DNA of 7,431 nt from an uncultured Lachnospiraceae bacterium (GCA_910577835.1 CAJTOU010000088.1:1-7431), one strand, 5' to 3'; shown: positions 1 to 6,692, counted from the stretch's first letter. Notes: generated from the sequence alone by a model not told the origin. Translations and numbers: made by a program.

Positions 1-581
1 GCATAACATGCCATATTGTGCGCCTTATCCTGTGTAAACGGATATGCTTTGCATTTCAAATCATATTTATCAAGAAATTCCTTTCTGTAAAGTTTGCCCC
101 AGTTATAAGCAAGATGCCCATACATAAAAAATCCCTTAAACCGGAAATCTGTCGTTTTTGTATATTCTCCCTCTCTTAAATGCGGCACATTGACCGCGCT
201 GATTTCCGTATTATGAAATCGGCGAAATCCCCCTGTTACAATATCTGCATGTTTTTCTCTGGCACATAATACAAGACGGCTCACTGTCTCCGGCCCGTCA
301 AGACAGTCATCAGAATCGAGAAATAAAATATATGCTCCCTCCGCTTTGCTTAATCCCGCATTTCTGGATAGGCCAAGACCGCTGTTTTTCTGATGAATCA
401 CTTTTACATTTGGATACTGCATTGTATATTTATCACACATTGCAGGAGCATTATCTGGCGAGCCATCGTCAACCAGAATGATTTCCAGTGCAGGCCACGT
501 CTGCTTTAATACACTGTCCATACACTCCTCTAAATATTTCTCTGTCTTATATACCGGAATGATAATACTGACTAAATCCAT
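1..581 (-). CDS. Family 2 glycosyltransferase, 3' end cut by window edge
   Basis: I translated this frame by hand: 193 intact codons from an ATG at 579-581, running off the left edge. The protein opens with the GT-A/GT2 signature: SIIIPVYK at residues 5-12, VDDGS at 37-41, NSGLGLSRNAG at 66-76, and the nucleotide-sugar/metal-binding DSDD at 89-92. WGKLYRKEFL at 161-170 is typical of EPS/capsule GT2 enzymes. QD at 184-185 sits where the family usually has the ED catalytic-base motif, so E is replaced by Q if the alignment is right. GT2 enzymes transfer a sugar from a nucleotide donor to a lipid-linked or glycan acceptor on the cytoplasmic face; donor and acceptor cannot be read here. The start is fixed by AAAGGAGG at 590-597, eight bases upstream. 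The gene follows the flippase in the same direction but is separated by 397 bp with its own promoter, so it may be transcribed separately. Confidence 0.93.
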   Translation of the reverse strand, partial: MDLVSIIIPVYKTEKYLEECMDSVLKQTWPALEIILVDDGSPDNAPAMCDKYTMQYPNVKVIHQKNSGLGLSRNAGLSKAEGAYILFLDSDDCLDGPETVSRLVLCAREKHADIVTGGFRRFHNTEISAVNVPHLREGEYTKTTDFRFKGFFMYGHLAYNWGKLYRKEFLDKYDLKCKAYPFTQDKAHNMACY

Positions 582-589
582 CCGCCGGG

Positions 590-597
590 CCTCCTTT
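590..597 (-). promoter_or_regulatory. Ribosome binding site of the GT2 gene
   Basis: AAAGGAGG on the minus strand is a near-perfect match to the 16S anti-Shine-Dalgarno sequence, eight bases from the ATG at 579-581. It decides the start of this gene. Confidence 0.85.
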
Positions 598-603
598 TTC
601 TTA

Positions 604-640
604 TTTCACAGGAAATTACTCTGTATTTCTTACAATGAAA
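604..640 (-). promoter_or_regulatory. Possible nested stem in the GT2 leader
   Basis: On the minus strand, TTTCA (636-640) can pair with TGAAA (604-608). Inside that, GAAAT (625-629) can pair with ATTTC (612-616), leaving an 8-nt loop. The structure ends seven bases before the AAAGGAGG ribosome binding site. The stems are AT-rich and only 5 bp each, so stability would be low. An effect on translation is speculation. Confidence 0.2.
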
Positions 641-696
641 CTCTTACAAAACTGTGTTTTCATAAATTTATAATGTCGCTGGCACTTTGTTTTTTT

Positions 697-725
697 ATAG
701 TATCATATCAAAATGTTTGTTTCAA
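697..725 (-). promoter_or_regulatory. Putative sigma-A promoter with extended -10 for the GT2 gene
   Basis: Read on the minus strand, TTGAAA (720-725) is followed by a 17-base spacer and TACTAT (697-702). A TG dinucleotide sits one base upstream of the -10, which makes an extended -10 element. Spacing is optimal and both hexamers are close to consensus. Transcription would begin near 690, giving a leader of about 110 nt before the GT2 start. This is inferred from sequence only; AT-rich spacers produce such matches by chance. Confidence 0.55.
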
Positions 726-978
726 GTACAGATTGAAAATGATTTTTTTGCAAAGAAAGAAACAATTTTAATATTTCAAGAACTAATCCGTCAGGACAGA
801 CAGTTCTTACCATGCAGATACTGAAGTCTGTTTATTTTCCAAAAAGCTGATTACCAATAATAAAGGCATTATCAACTATAATTTTTTATAATGAAAATAA
901 TATTTTTCTTCTTTCTGAAAAAATAAACCATAATACTGCCAATGAACTGAAAAACACAGTTTATTTAAAACATTCCAT

Positions 979-2487
979 TTATTTAATATTTTTTATCAGA
1001 GAAAGAATACTTTTAAAACGCCAGCTTTTTAGATAAATCAAACTGTTAAACAAATTCGGCAGGAGAACACACAAAAAAGCAACTCCAAAAAAACTCAAAA
1101 TGTTTTGCTGATAAATATTTGCCGTTATAAAATAGATACCTGTTATCTCCAATACAGATAACACACAGTACTGTGTCAAATCCATGGTATATTTTTTACA
1201 GTCCATTTTCAAATATTTATAAAAGAACACCCGAATACGAAAAAGAAGCTGTATAACATATGATACAAATGTACCAGCAAGTACTCCGGATACCCCGAAA
1301 AATTTTACAAGTGTCAGCGAAACTACCAGATTGGCAACAGCGGCAATGGCAGAAAGATTTCTCTCTTTTTGAAAAAGCCCTGTTACCCCCATCATAATAG
1401 ATAATGGCATACCTAATATTTGAATAAAACAATTCATCACAAGCCACATGATAATAAACATATCCAGCCTGTATTTTTCTCCAAGCCACAAATCCGTTAC
1501 AAACGGCGTAATCAGAGAAAACAGGCTGACTGCCGCAAATACCGCAAGCAGAAAAAACAGAAATGTAAGCTGCCTTAGTACCCTGTAATTTTTTTCATTG
1601 TCACCCTCAATAAACATATTTCCTACACTTGGCTGTATTGCATTTGATAATGCAACTAAAACATTAACCACGGAATTGGTAATCAGACAATAATTTGAAT
1701 ACAGCCCGACTGTGGCTACATTGATAAAGCCGGAAATAATCAAATTATCCGTAGACAGCAGAATCTTTGCGGCAAAACGCATGACAAAAATATTTTTGAT
1801 ATCTCCTGCAATTTTTGAGATTGTCTGTTTTGGCAGAGGTTTTTTATACATTTTTTTCAGAAACGGATAAGTTCTGTTTACATAACATGAAATCCAGATA
1901 TTTAAAACAGCCTCTACAAAGATATTTATCAGCAGTACCAGAATATAATTCTGTATCAGCTCCAGAATTATGATTACTGAGAGATAGTTTAATACATTTG
2001 CTGTCAGTGTGACAATACTGACAATATATTCTTTCTGGTCTGCAATTAAAATGGAACGCCGATAGGACAGCAGATAGGATAAAACGGTTCTTGCCAGCCA
2101 TAAGAAAAATACAATGCGGATATATCCGAGAGTAAAACTGTTTTCCTTTAAAAAATAATGTACAACCGGCAGCACCGCAATGCCAAGTGCTGTAATAGCC
2201 ACTGCAAATATATAATAGGCCTTGCGGTACAGATTCATCAGAGCGGCAATTTCACCCTCATCCTTTTCCGCCAGAGCTTTATATAAATGGTAGACTACTG
2301 CAGTGGAAATTCCAAGCTCAGACACAGACAAAATGGCAATCACATTGGAAAATACCCCGTTCATGCCGACCAGTTCTTCTCCCATTCGAAGATTCATAAC
2401 TCTCTGACTGAAAAATCCTACAATAATCAGAACAATCTGCGACAATATACTGAAAAAACTGTTTCGAAATGCATTCTTTAACCGCAT
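979..2487 (-). CDS. Wzx-type oligosaccharide flippase (polysaccharide biosynthesis membrane protein)
   Basis: This is a 502-residue, strongly hydrophobic protein in which I count about 14 membrane segments, roughly at 12-30, 45-65, 91-113, 120-140, 155-175, 178-200, 234-256, 260-285, 306-332, 343-365, 380-398, 400-422, 437-459 and 464-486. Family-like stretches include ISTAVVYHLYKAL near 60-72, STDNLIISGF at 245-254, and the late VANLVVSLTLVKFFGVSGVLAG region at about 384-405. Length and topology fit the MATE-like/MVF superfamily Wzx exporters. In known systems these move undecaprenyl-diphosphate-linked repeat units from the inner to the outer face of the membrane. The ATG at 2485-2487 overlaps the end of the upstream GT4 gene by 10 bp. 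Its site GAGGTGAT (2497-2504) lies inside that gene, nine bases before the start, so translational coupling is likely. Substrate cannot be predicted. A teichoic-acid or other glycolipid exporter is the main alternative. Confidence 0.92.
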   Translation of the reverse strand: MRLKNAFRNSFFSILSQIVLIIVGFFSQRVMNLRMGEELVGMNGVFSNVIAILSVSELGISTAVVYHLYKALAEKDEGEIAALMNLYRKAYYIFAVAITALGIAVLPVVHYFLKENSFTLGYIRIVFFLWLARTVLSYLLSYRRSILIADQKEYIVSIVTLTANVLNYLSVIIILELIQNYILVLLINIFVEAVLNIWISCYVNRTYPFLKKMYKKPLPKQTISKIAGDIKNIFVMRFAAKILLSTDNLIISGFINVATVGLYSNYCLITNSVVNVLVALSNAIQPSVGNMFIEGDNEKNYRVLRQLTFLFFLLAVFAAVSLFSLITPFVTDLWLGEKYRLDMFIIMWLVMNCFIQILGMPLSIMMGVTGLFQKERNLSAIAAVANLVVSLTLVKFFGVSGVLAGTFVSYVIQLLFRIRVFFYKYLKMDCKKYTMDLTQYCVLSVLEITGIYFITANIYQQNILSFFGVAFLCVLLPNLFNSLIYLKSWRFKSILSLIKNIK

Positions 2488-3596
2488 AACTGCTCTATCA
2501 CCTCATTCCAGCTTTTTATAATCTGAGTCATCTGAAACTTTTCGATATTATGGCAGGCATTTGCGGCAAATTCTTTTCTTAACTTGTCATCTTCTATCAG
2601 AAGCTCTATTTTCTCTGCCATGGCATCACAGTCAAACGGAGGAATCAGATATCCATTTACTCCGTCCTCAATAATTTCCTCCGGTCCTGTACGAATGCGA
2701 AAGCTGATACAGGGCAGATAGTTTGCTTTTGCTTCTAACAGACACATAGGAAGGCCCTCCACACGTGAGGTCATGACAAAAATTTCCGCTTTATCAAGAT
2801 AATCAGCTACATTTGTCACATTGCCTTTTAAAATGAGCTGATTTTCCAGTTGATTGTCGGAAATTATTTTCTCAAGCAAAGCGCGCTCCTCGCCATCTCC
2901 CAAAAGAAGCCAGTTCCAGTCTTTATGCTTTTTTAATACACGTACTGCAATCCGCGCAAGATAATCTATCCCTTTGCGCTGAATCAGGCGGCCTACGGTG
3001 ATAATATTTTTTGCTTTGGTATATTGTATTTGCTGTTCTGAGCATTTTAACTGTGTTGACTGTTCTGATTGTGTTTCCTGCATCGGATTATAAATCGCCC
3101 GAATATTTTCGCTTCGCCCAAATGCATCGCAATAACACATCCTGTCATCTTCTGTCAAAGTTATGATATAATCGGTTCTTTTTACCGAATATTTCAAAAT
3201 AAAACGTCTATATAGTATAGACTGTTCATATTCGCAGTTGAAATGCTCCCATGAAATTACCTTTATGCCCATTCCTTTGGAAGCAGGGAGAGACAGAATA
3301 TCCAGCACAATATCAATATCTATCAGTATATCCATTTTATGTTCTTTTAGAAACCGTCGCAATTTGCGGATAACCGGCAGATATCCAGGTCCCGGCTGAA
3401 TCCATTTATCTCCGAGTGAAAAACGCTGAATCCCTTTTTCCAGCGAAAAAAAAGGCTCATTTTTCTGCTCGGTCAGGCTCAGAAAAAAAATCTCATAATT
3501 TCCCTGCCTTTTCAGTTCATTTGCAATTAAAATTGAAACTCTCTCTGTCCCGCCGTTTCTTGTAATATCTCCTGAAAAAAAACATATTTTTTTCAT
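2478..3596 (-). CDS. Family 4 (GT-B) glycosyltransferase
   Basis: The complete frame is 372 residues, a normal GT4 length. The N-terminal acceptor domain starts with MKKICFFSGD and has the glycine-rich GGTERV at 15-20. The C-terminal donor domain has NIITVGRLIQRKGI at 197-210, LLGDGEE at 231-237, and LKGNVTNVADYL near 256-267. The EX7E motif is formed by E280 and E288 (EGLPMCLLE), followed by TGPEEII at 303-309. In GT4 enzymes these bind the nucleotide-sugar donor of a retaining transfer. The reaction would build the lipid-linked repeat unit on the cytoplasmic side; the sugar is not predictable. The Q/S/T-rich linker at 172-196 between the two domains looks repeat-expanded. The start has a modest site (GAAAGGA) 13 bases upstream, slightly far. 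An 88-bp gap separates it from the epimerase upstream, and it overlaps the flippase downstream by 10 bp. Confidence 0.94.
   Translation of the reverse strand: MKKICFFSGDITRNGGTERVSILIANELKRQGNYEIFFLSLTEQKNEPFFSLEKGIQRFSLGDKWIQPGPGYLPVIRKLRRFLKEHKMDILIDIDIVLDILSLPASKGMGIKVISWEHFNCEYEQSILYRRFILKYSVKRTDYIITLTEDDRMCYCDAFGRSENIRAIYNPMQETQSEQSTQLKCSEQQIQYTKAKNIITVGRLIQRKGIDYLARIAVRVLKKHKDWNWLLLGDGEERALLEKIISDNQLENQLILKGNVTNVADYLDKAEIFVMTSRVEGLPMCLLEAKANYLPCISFRIRTGPEEIIEDGVNGYLIPPFDCDAMAEKIELLIEDDKLRKEFAANACHNIEKFQMTQIIKSWNEVIEQLCG
2497..2504 (-). promoter_or_regulatory. Ribosome binding site of the flippase gene, inside the GT4 coding region
   Basis: GAGGTGAT on the minus strand matches the extended anti-Shine-Dalgarno sequence and stands nine bases from the flippase ATG. 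It lies within the last codons of the upstream glycosyltransferase gene, which supports the overlapping start chosen here. Confidence 0.75.
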
Positions 3597-3684
3597 AAAA
3601 GCAGCCCATTCCTTTCGTTTCGCTCAGGCACAAATGGCAATAAAAAATTTTATTTTTCACAGCATGACTTTTTCTACTGATTTT

Positions 3685-4836
3685 TTATTGTTCTGCCCTT
3701 TTTTCAATATAATAATTTCGATACCATCTGGCATATCGGGCAAGCCCTTCTTCAAGTGTAATCTCCGGCCGAAATCCGAAATCTCTCTCAAGCTCCGTCA
3801 CATCTGCAAACGTCTGATAAACATCTCCCGGCTGCATAGGCAGCAGTTCTATTTCCGCCGGTTTTTGAATAATATTTTCCGACAAAAGGCAGTTTTCCAG
3901 TGTTTTGACAAAATTCTTCAGACTTTCCGGCCTGCTTCCGCCAATATTATAGACTTTCGCGCGTGTTCCGTCTTCACTTTCCTTTGGAGGCCTCTTCAAT
4001 ACTTTTAATGTTCCGGTGATAATATCATCAATATAGGTAAAATCCCGATACATATCCCCATAGTTGAATAATTGAATTTTTTCACCTCTTACCAGCTTAT
4101 TTGTAAATCCAAAATAAGCCATATCCGGTCTTCCAAGAGGTCCATAGACAGTAAAAAAGCGAAGCCCTGTCACTGGAATCCCGTAAAGCCTGCTATAAGT
4201 ATATGCCAGCAGTTCATCCGCCTTCTTTGTTGCGGCATACAGACTTGCCGGATGGTCCGATTTGTCCTCTGTGGAATATGGAACCTTCTTATTTGTACCA
4301 TAGACACTTGAGGAACTTGCATAGATAAAATGCTCCACTCCTTTCTTTCTATTGTCATAAGAGTGGCGGCATGCCTCCAGCATATGGAAAAATCCCATCA
4401 GATTTGTTTCCATATAAACTTCGGGATTTGTTACAGAATACCTGACACCTGCCTGTGCCGCCAGATTCACCACAATATCCGGCTGATAGTCTGAAAATAC
4501 TTTTTGTACCGCCACACTGTCCTGAAGATTCCCCTTTACAAAGAAAAATCTTTTTTCATCCCTTTCTTTTATGTTTCCTTTTGTATTTCCTTTGGTTGCT
4601 TCCTCTTTCACTTCTTCAGTTTCTGCTATCTCTTTTAAAAGCCTTAACCGTTCTTCTTTCAGACTTACATCATAATAATCATTTAAATTATCAAAACCCA
4701 CAACTCTGACTTTCTGATTCTGTAAAAGAATGGCACGGCATAGATAATATCCGATAAATCCAGCGGCTCCCGTGACTAAAATTGTTTTATCGGAGCAGTC
4801 AATACAAATGTTCGTTGTATCATTTGAAATATTCAT
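3685..4836 (-). CDS. NAD-dependent nucleotide-sugar epimerase, UDP-glucuronate 4-epimerase type
   Basis: A 383-residue extended short-chain dehydrogenase. ILVTGAAGFIG at 19-29 is the NAD-binding GxxGxxG loop, and FDNLNDYYDVSLKEERL at 48-64 is the hallmark of UDP-glucuronate 4-epimerases. LAAQAGVRYS lies at 125-134. The catalytic set is S175-S177 in YASSSSVYG plus Y200 and K204 in YAATKK. The substrate-binding stretch GLRFFTVYGPLGRPDMA is at 224-240, followed by DFTYIDDI at 265-272 and YNIGG at 296-300. By family knowledge it interconverts UDP-glucuronate and UDP-galacturonate in the cytoplasm, providing a sugar donor for the two glycosyltransferases here; UDP-glucose 4-epimerase activity is a less likely alternative. 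Residues 72-96 form an E/K/G/N-rich insert before the usual FFFVKGNL strand. The start carries GAGG about 11 bases upstream. It begins 20 bp after the nucleotidyltransferase stop, so the two are surely cotranscribed. Confidence 0.92.
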   Translation of the reverse strand: MNISNDTTNICIDCSDKTILVTGAAGFIGYYLCRAILLQNQKVRVVGFDNLNDYYDVSLKEERLRLLKEIAETEEVKEEATKGNTKGNIKERDEKRFFFVKGNLQDSVAVQKVFSDYQPDIVVNLAAQAGVRYSVTNPEVYMETNLMGFFHMLEACRHSYDNRKKGVEHFIYASSSSVYGTNKKVPYSTEDKSDHPASLYAATKKADELLAYTYSRLYGIPVTGLRFFTVYGPLGRPDMAYFGFTNKLVRGEKIQLFNYGDMYRDFTYIDDIITGTLKVLKRPPKESEDGTRAKVYNIGGSRPESLKNFVKTLENCLLSENIIQKPAEIELLPMQPGDVYQTFADVTELERDFGFRPEITLEEGLARYARWYRNYYIEKRAEQ

Positions 4837-4856
4837 AACAAGTCATTCCTCTTCCA

Positions 4857-6050
4857 TTATTTTTGAAACAGCTTTAGCTGCTTTAACATCCAGCTTCGTT
4901 TTTCTGCCTGTCTGAAAATTTTAATCGACGAGGTTTTTCGTATTTTTCGATTATTATACAAAAACCGTATCAGCGTGGCAATCCACAGCACTGGCCAGAA
5001 TATCCATAGTTTTCCTGCATTTGGATAATTCAGATGCATTTGATGCTGAAATTCCCGCATATAATCAGAAATGCCCGTTCCCTGAAGAACAAGCATACGC
5101 TCCCTGTTTGATTTTCCAAATTCCTCCGCTTCAAGGATATCCTTTATAAATTCCCTGCTAATCTCTTTTGGCAGAAGGCTGCAAAGTCCGATATCTTTTA
5201 ATCCAAGAAAATGGACACAAAGAGATGTAATCATTCTGGAAAATCCCTCTAACTTGCTTTCTTTAACCAGCCTTTGATAGCTTTCTGTTTCTTCCTTTGA
5301 AATTTTGCTGTTCCAGAAAACCACCCAGTCACATAAAAGTTTCAGTCCAAAACCTTCTCTCAGAAAATGTTGCAGCATATGAATCAGCAGATAATAAGCG
5401 TTATAAGCATCTGACAGAACTGGAAGGTTTATGCCCATAAGTTCCTTTTCCTGTATATGATGCTTCATTTCCAGTACTGTCCATTCCAGATAGCGGTTAA
5501 TTTCATTATTTTCAAATGGCTCCGCCAGCATGGTATGGAGCTCTATTTCTATACCCTGCGGGGTCTCCACTGCAAGATGATGATTGGTAATCTGCTTTTT
5601 TTCCACATTAAAGCCTGCCTCTTTAAAAATTTTACCTGCCTGCGCAAGCTTGTCTTTATCCAGAAGCAAAAGGTCCACATCACCAGATTTTCGAAGCTCC
5701 GGAACTGGATAATAACAGGAAATCGCAGGTCCCTTTAAAAGTACCACCTGTATTCCCTGTTGCTGCAGAAGTTCTGTTACATAACGACTGAAAAATAACA
5801 GATGATAACTCTGCTGTACTACACGCCTGCCTGCTTTTTCTACTCGCTCTCTATTTTCCTCCGAAAGAGTTTCTTCCATAAGTCTGTCATATAAAAGGGG
5901 CAGAACTGCATGATTTTCTGCCACAGTCAAAAATTTGTTCCAATCCAGCTTTTCACTGTCTAAAATTGTATCTATATGTTCGTCTCTCTTTTTTAATGAT
6001 TCTGAAAGGAGCTGCAGCAGGTAATCCTCCTCTGTAAATCTCTCCTCCAC
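4857..6050 (-). CDS. Nucleotidyltransferase-family protein (NTP_transf_5-like)
   Basis: A 397-residue soluble protein with the layout of the uncharacterised nucleotidyltransferase family known as NTP_transf_5. A helical N-terminal region (1-90) precedes the fold core QVVLLKGPAISCYY at 101-114, then LRKSGDVDLLL at 119-129 with the D124-V-D126 metal-binding pair. IEIELH at 167-172 contributes the likely third acidic residue (E170). The helical C-terminal part includes LLIHMLQHFLREGFGLKLLCDW around 221-242, typical of the family. Members are often found in polysaccharide and peptide-modification clusters, but their reaction is not established, so I name only the fold. The start is GTG: no in-frame ATG exists between it and an upstream TGA, and AGGAGG lies seven to eight bases before it. 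It is the first gene of the apparent operon, 20 bp upstream of the epimerase. Confidence 0.85.
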   Translation of the reverse strand: MEERFTEEDYLLQLLSESLKKRDEHIDTILDSEKLDWNKFLTVAENHAVLPLLYDRLMEETLSEENRERVEKAGRRVVQQSYHLLFFSRYVTELLQQQGIQVVLLKGPAISCYYPVPELRKSGDVDLLLLDKDKLAQAGKIFKEAGFNVEKKQITNHHLAVETPQGIEIELHTMLAEPFENNEINRYLEWTVLEMKHHIQEKELMGINLPVLSDAYNAYYLLIHMLQHFLREGFGLKLLCDWVVFWNSKISKEETESYQRLVKESKLEGFSRMITSLCVHFLGLKDIGLCSLLPKEISREFIKDILEAEEFGKSNRERMLVLQGTGISDYMREFQHQMHLNYPNAGKLWIFWPVLWIATLIRFLYNNRKIRKTSSIKIFRQAEKRSWMLKQLKLFQK

Positions 6051-6057
6051 ATCTGTT

Positions 6058-6064
6058 CCTCCTC
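6058..6064 (-). promoter_or_regulatory. Ribosome binding site that fixes the GTG start
   Basis: GAGGAGG on the minus strand stands seven bases before the GTG at 6048-6050. An ATG lies two bases upstream of that GTG in another frame and would give only about 19 codons, so the GTG is the right start despite being non-ATG. Confidence 0.8.
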
Positions 6065-6105
6065 ATTTTCATATTTCCATATCCTAATTATAATTATCTA
6101 TCTAT

Positions 6106-6134
6106 ATTTTACATTTGTTGTGTGGAAAAAGCAA
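6106..6134 (-). promoter_or_regulatory. Putative promoter of the glycan operon
   Basis: On the minus strand, TTGCTT (6129-6134) is followed by a 17-base spacer and TAAAAT (6106-6111). Transcription would begin about 50 nt before the GTG start of the nucleotidyltransferase gene. A second perfect -10-like TATAAT occurs at 6087-6092, but I see no good -35 for it. Sequence-based inference in an AT-rich region. Confidence 0.45.
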
Positions 6135-6186
6135 TATAAATTTTTGCGATAATCTTACATTATTGAGAATTGTAGAAAAAAAGCAC

Positions 6187-6384
6187 TCACAGACATCTTT
6201 CTATTTCTTGTTTTAATTCCCACATACATTTCCATTCGGTTTCATCTTCTTCATTAAATACTACCTCATACATCTGCCTATATGAAAATGAATTTACAAA
6301 CTGAATAATCATAACAGCCAAAAGTAACACGCTGGTAAATTTTATTCGGTTATCTAAATTCTTTTTCCTTATTGCCTGAACCAA
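6187..6384 (-). CDS. Hypothetical small single-pass membrane protein
   Basis: This frame gives up to 65 residues if read from a TTG at 6382-6384; no ATG is available before the membrane segment. A basic N-terminal part (RKKNLDNRIK, about 6-15) precedes one hydrophobic helix at about 17-31 (SVLLLAVMIIQFVNS). Then come SFSYRQ and an acidic tail with NEEDETEW. The charge pattern predicts N-inside, C-outside. The open frame extends upstream of the TTG to a stop near 6475 without a normal start codon. The ribosome site is weak (AGAG), so the true start is uncertain and it could be the remnant of a longer gene. I do not recognise a family. It ends 50 bp before the putative operon promoter, in the same direction, and has no clear terminator of its own. 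Confidence 0.35.
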   Translation of the reverse strand: MVQAIRKKNLDNRIKFTSVLLLAVMIIQFVNSFSYRQMYEVVFNEEDETEWKCMWELKQEIERCL

Positions 6385-6461
6385 AAACTCTGTAAAAAAA
6401 TCATAATTGTCACTACACAGATAAGCCCCATTACTTTCATCAAAATCATTTCGTTTTTCAT
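6369..6461 (-). CDS. Possible 30-residue membrane peptide
   Basis: A short ATG frame on the minus strand begins MKNEMILMK and continues as one hydrophobic helix (about residues 9-23), ending QSFWFRQ and a TAA. It overlaps the 5' end of the next small frame by 16 bp in a different reading frame. Both peptides end their hydrophobic helix with S-F-aromatic-aromatic/Y-R-Q, which is the main reason to list it. The ribosome site is poor (AGAAAG four bases before ATG), and a likely terminator lies just upstream, so expression is doubtful. It could equally be chance hydrophobic translation of T-rich DNA. Confidence 0.22.
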   Translation of the reverse strand: MKNEMILMKVMGLICVVTIMIFLQSFWFRQ

Positions 6462-6476
6462 AATACTTTCTGAATC

Positions 6477-6522
6477 AAAAAAAAACATTTTTCCCCTGCT
6501 CATTACATTTTTTGCAGGAAAA
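6477..6522 (-). terminator. Possible rho-independent terminator
   Basis: On the minus strand, TTTTCCTGC (6514-6522) can pair with GCAGGGGAA (6491-6499) over 9 bp, including two G-U pairs, around a 14-nt loop. Five bases later comes a run of nine T (6477-6485). The large loop and the gap before the T-run make it weaker than a textbook terminator. It would end transcripts coming from the tnpB remnant. It might instead be a subterminal hairpin of the old insertion element. Confidence 0.4.
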
Positions 6523-6543
6523 TCTTGAAATATATAATAAAAT

Positions 6544-6588
6544 AGCTAATTGGTTAAATTCTGCATTTAATGGCAAAGAGCTAATTGG
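6544..6588. repeat. Pair of 10-bp direct repeats around a small palindrome
   Basis: AGCTAATTGG occurs at 6544-6553 and again at 6579-6588, a 35-bp offset. Between the copies is the inverted repeat TTAAAT-5 nt-ATTTAA. The role is unknown. Length and AT content mean chance is possible. Confidence 0.35.
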
Positions 6589-6692
6589 GCAAAGCTTAAA
6601 AATAGAGTAAAAACAAGAAATTTTCTAAGTGGTTTAAAATTATATTTTTATGACACAGGGATTTTTTTCGCTTTTATAAGGGTTCAAAAAAA

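Larger units (their letters stand above)
582..978. other. 397-bp AT-rich spacer between flippase and GT2
   Basis: No coding frame here looks real. A plus-strand frame crossing 478-771 lies partly antisense to the GT2 gene and resembles no protein I know. The spacer holds the GT2 promoter, leader and ribosome binding site, listed separately. Between 726 and 978 I see only weak AT-rich inverted repeats. One has CATTAT/ATAATG arms around 866-892. None has the GC-rich stem plus T-run needed for a convincing terminator after the flippase gene, so read-through into GT2 stays possible. Confidence 0.6.
6462..6692. other. Gene-poor AT-rich stretch after the tnpB remnant
   Basis: No frame here is supported on either strand. 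It contains the terminator-like hairpin at 6477-6522 and a pair of 10-bp direct repeats at 6544-6588. If the TnpB gene had been complete, its missing two thirds would start here, but I cannot recognise any TnpB C-terminal motif in the minus-strand frames. A deletion joining the tnpB 5' part to unrelated DNA near 6700 is therefore the simplest reading. Confidence 0.5.

Noticed and set aside
478..771. 97-codon plus-strand frame
   Set aside because: Its 5' part is antisense to the GT2 coding region, its composition is that of translated AT-rich spacer, and it has no family resemblance.
866..892. AT-rich inverted repeats after the flippase gene as a terminator
   Set aside because: Stems contain almost no GC pairs and lack a following T-run in the right position.
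3597..3684. Promoter or terminator in the 88-bp gap between epimerase and GT4 genes
   Set aside because: The only symmetry is AATAAA/TTTATT with no GC pairs, and no -35/-10 pair with acceptable spacing was seen. Cotranscription is simpler.
6464..6610. Plus-strand frame ending in a protein-like stretch (IANWLNSAFNGKELIGQSLKIE region) before a TAA at about 6608
   Set aside because: It reads somewhat like the tail of a real protein, but has no start codon, no ribosome site and no recognised family, and it crosses the terminator-like hairpin. Too little to call even as a remnant.
6601..6692. Shifted minus-strand frame with NPYKSEKNPCVIKI, which faintly resembles the TnpB segment after the conserved N-terminal domain
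   Set aside because: It lies about 14 codons too far downstream of the GNKL point for a simple frameshift, and ends at once in a stop. Not strong enough to extend the tnpB remnant.
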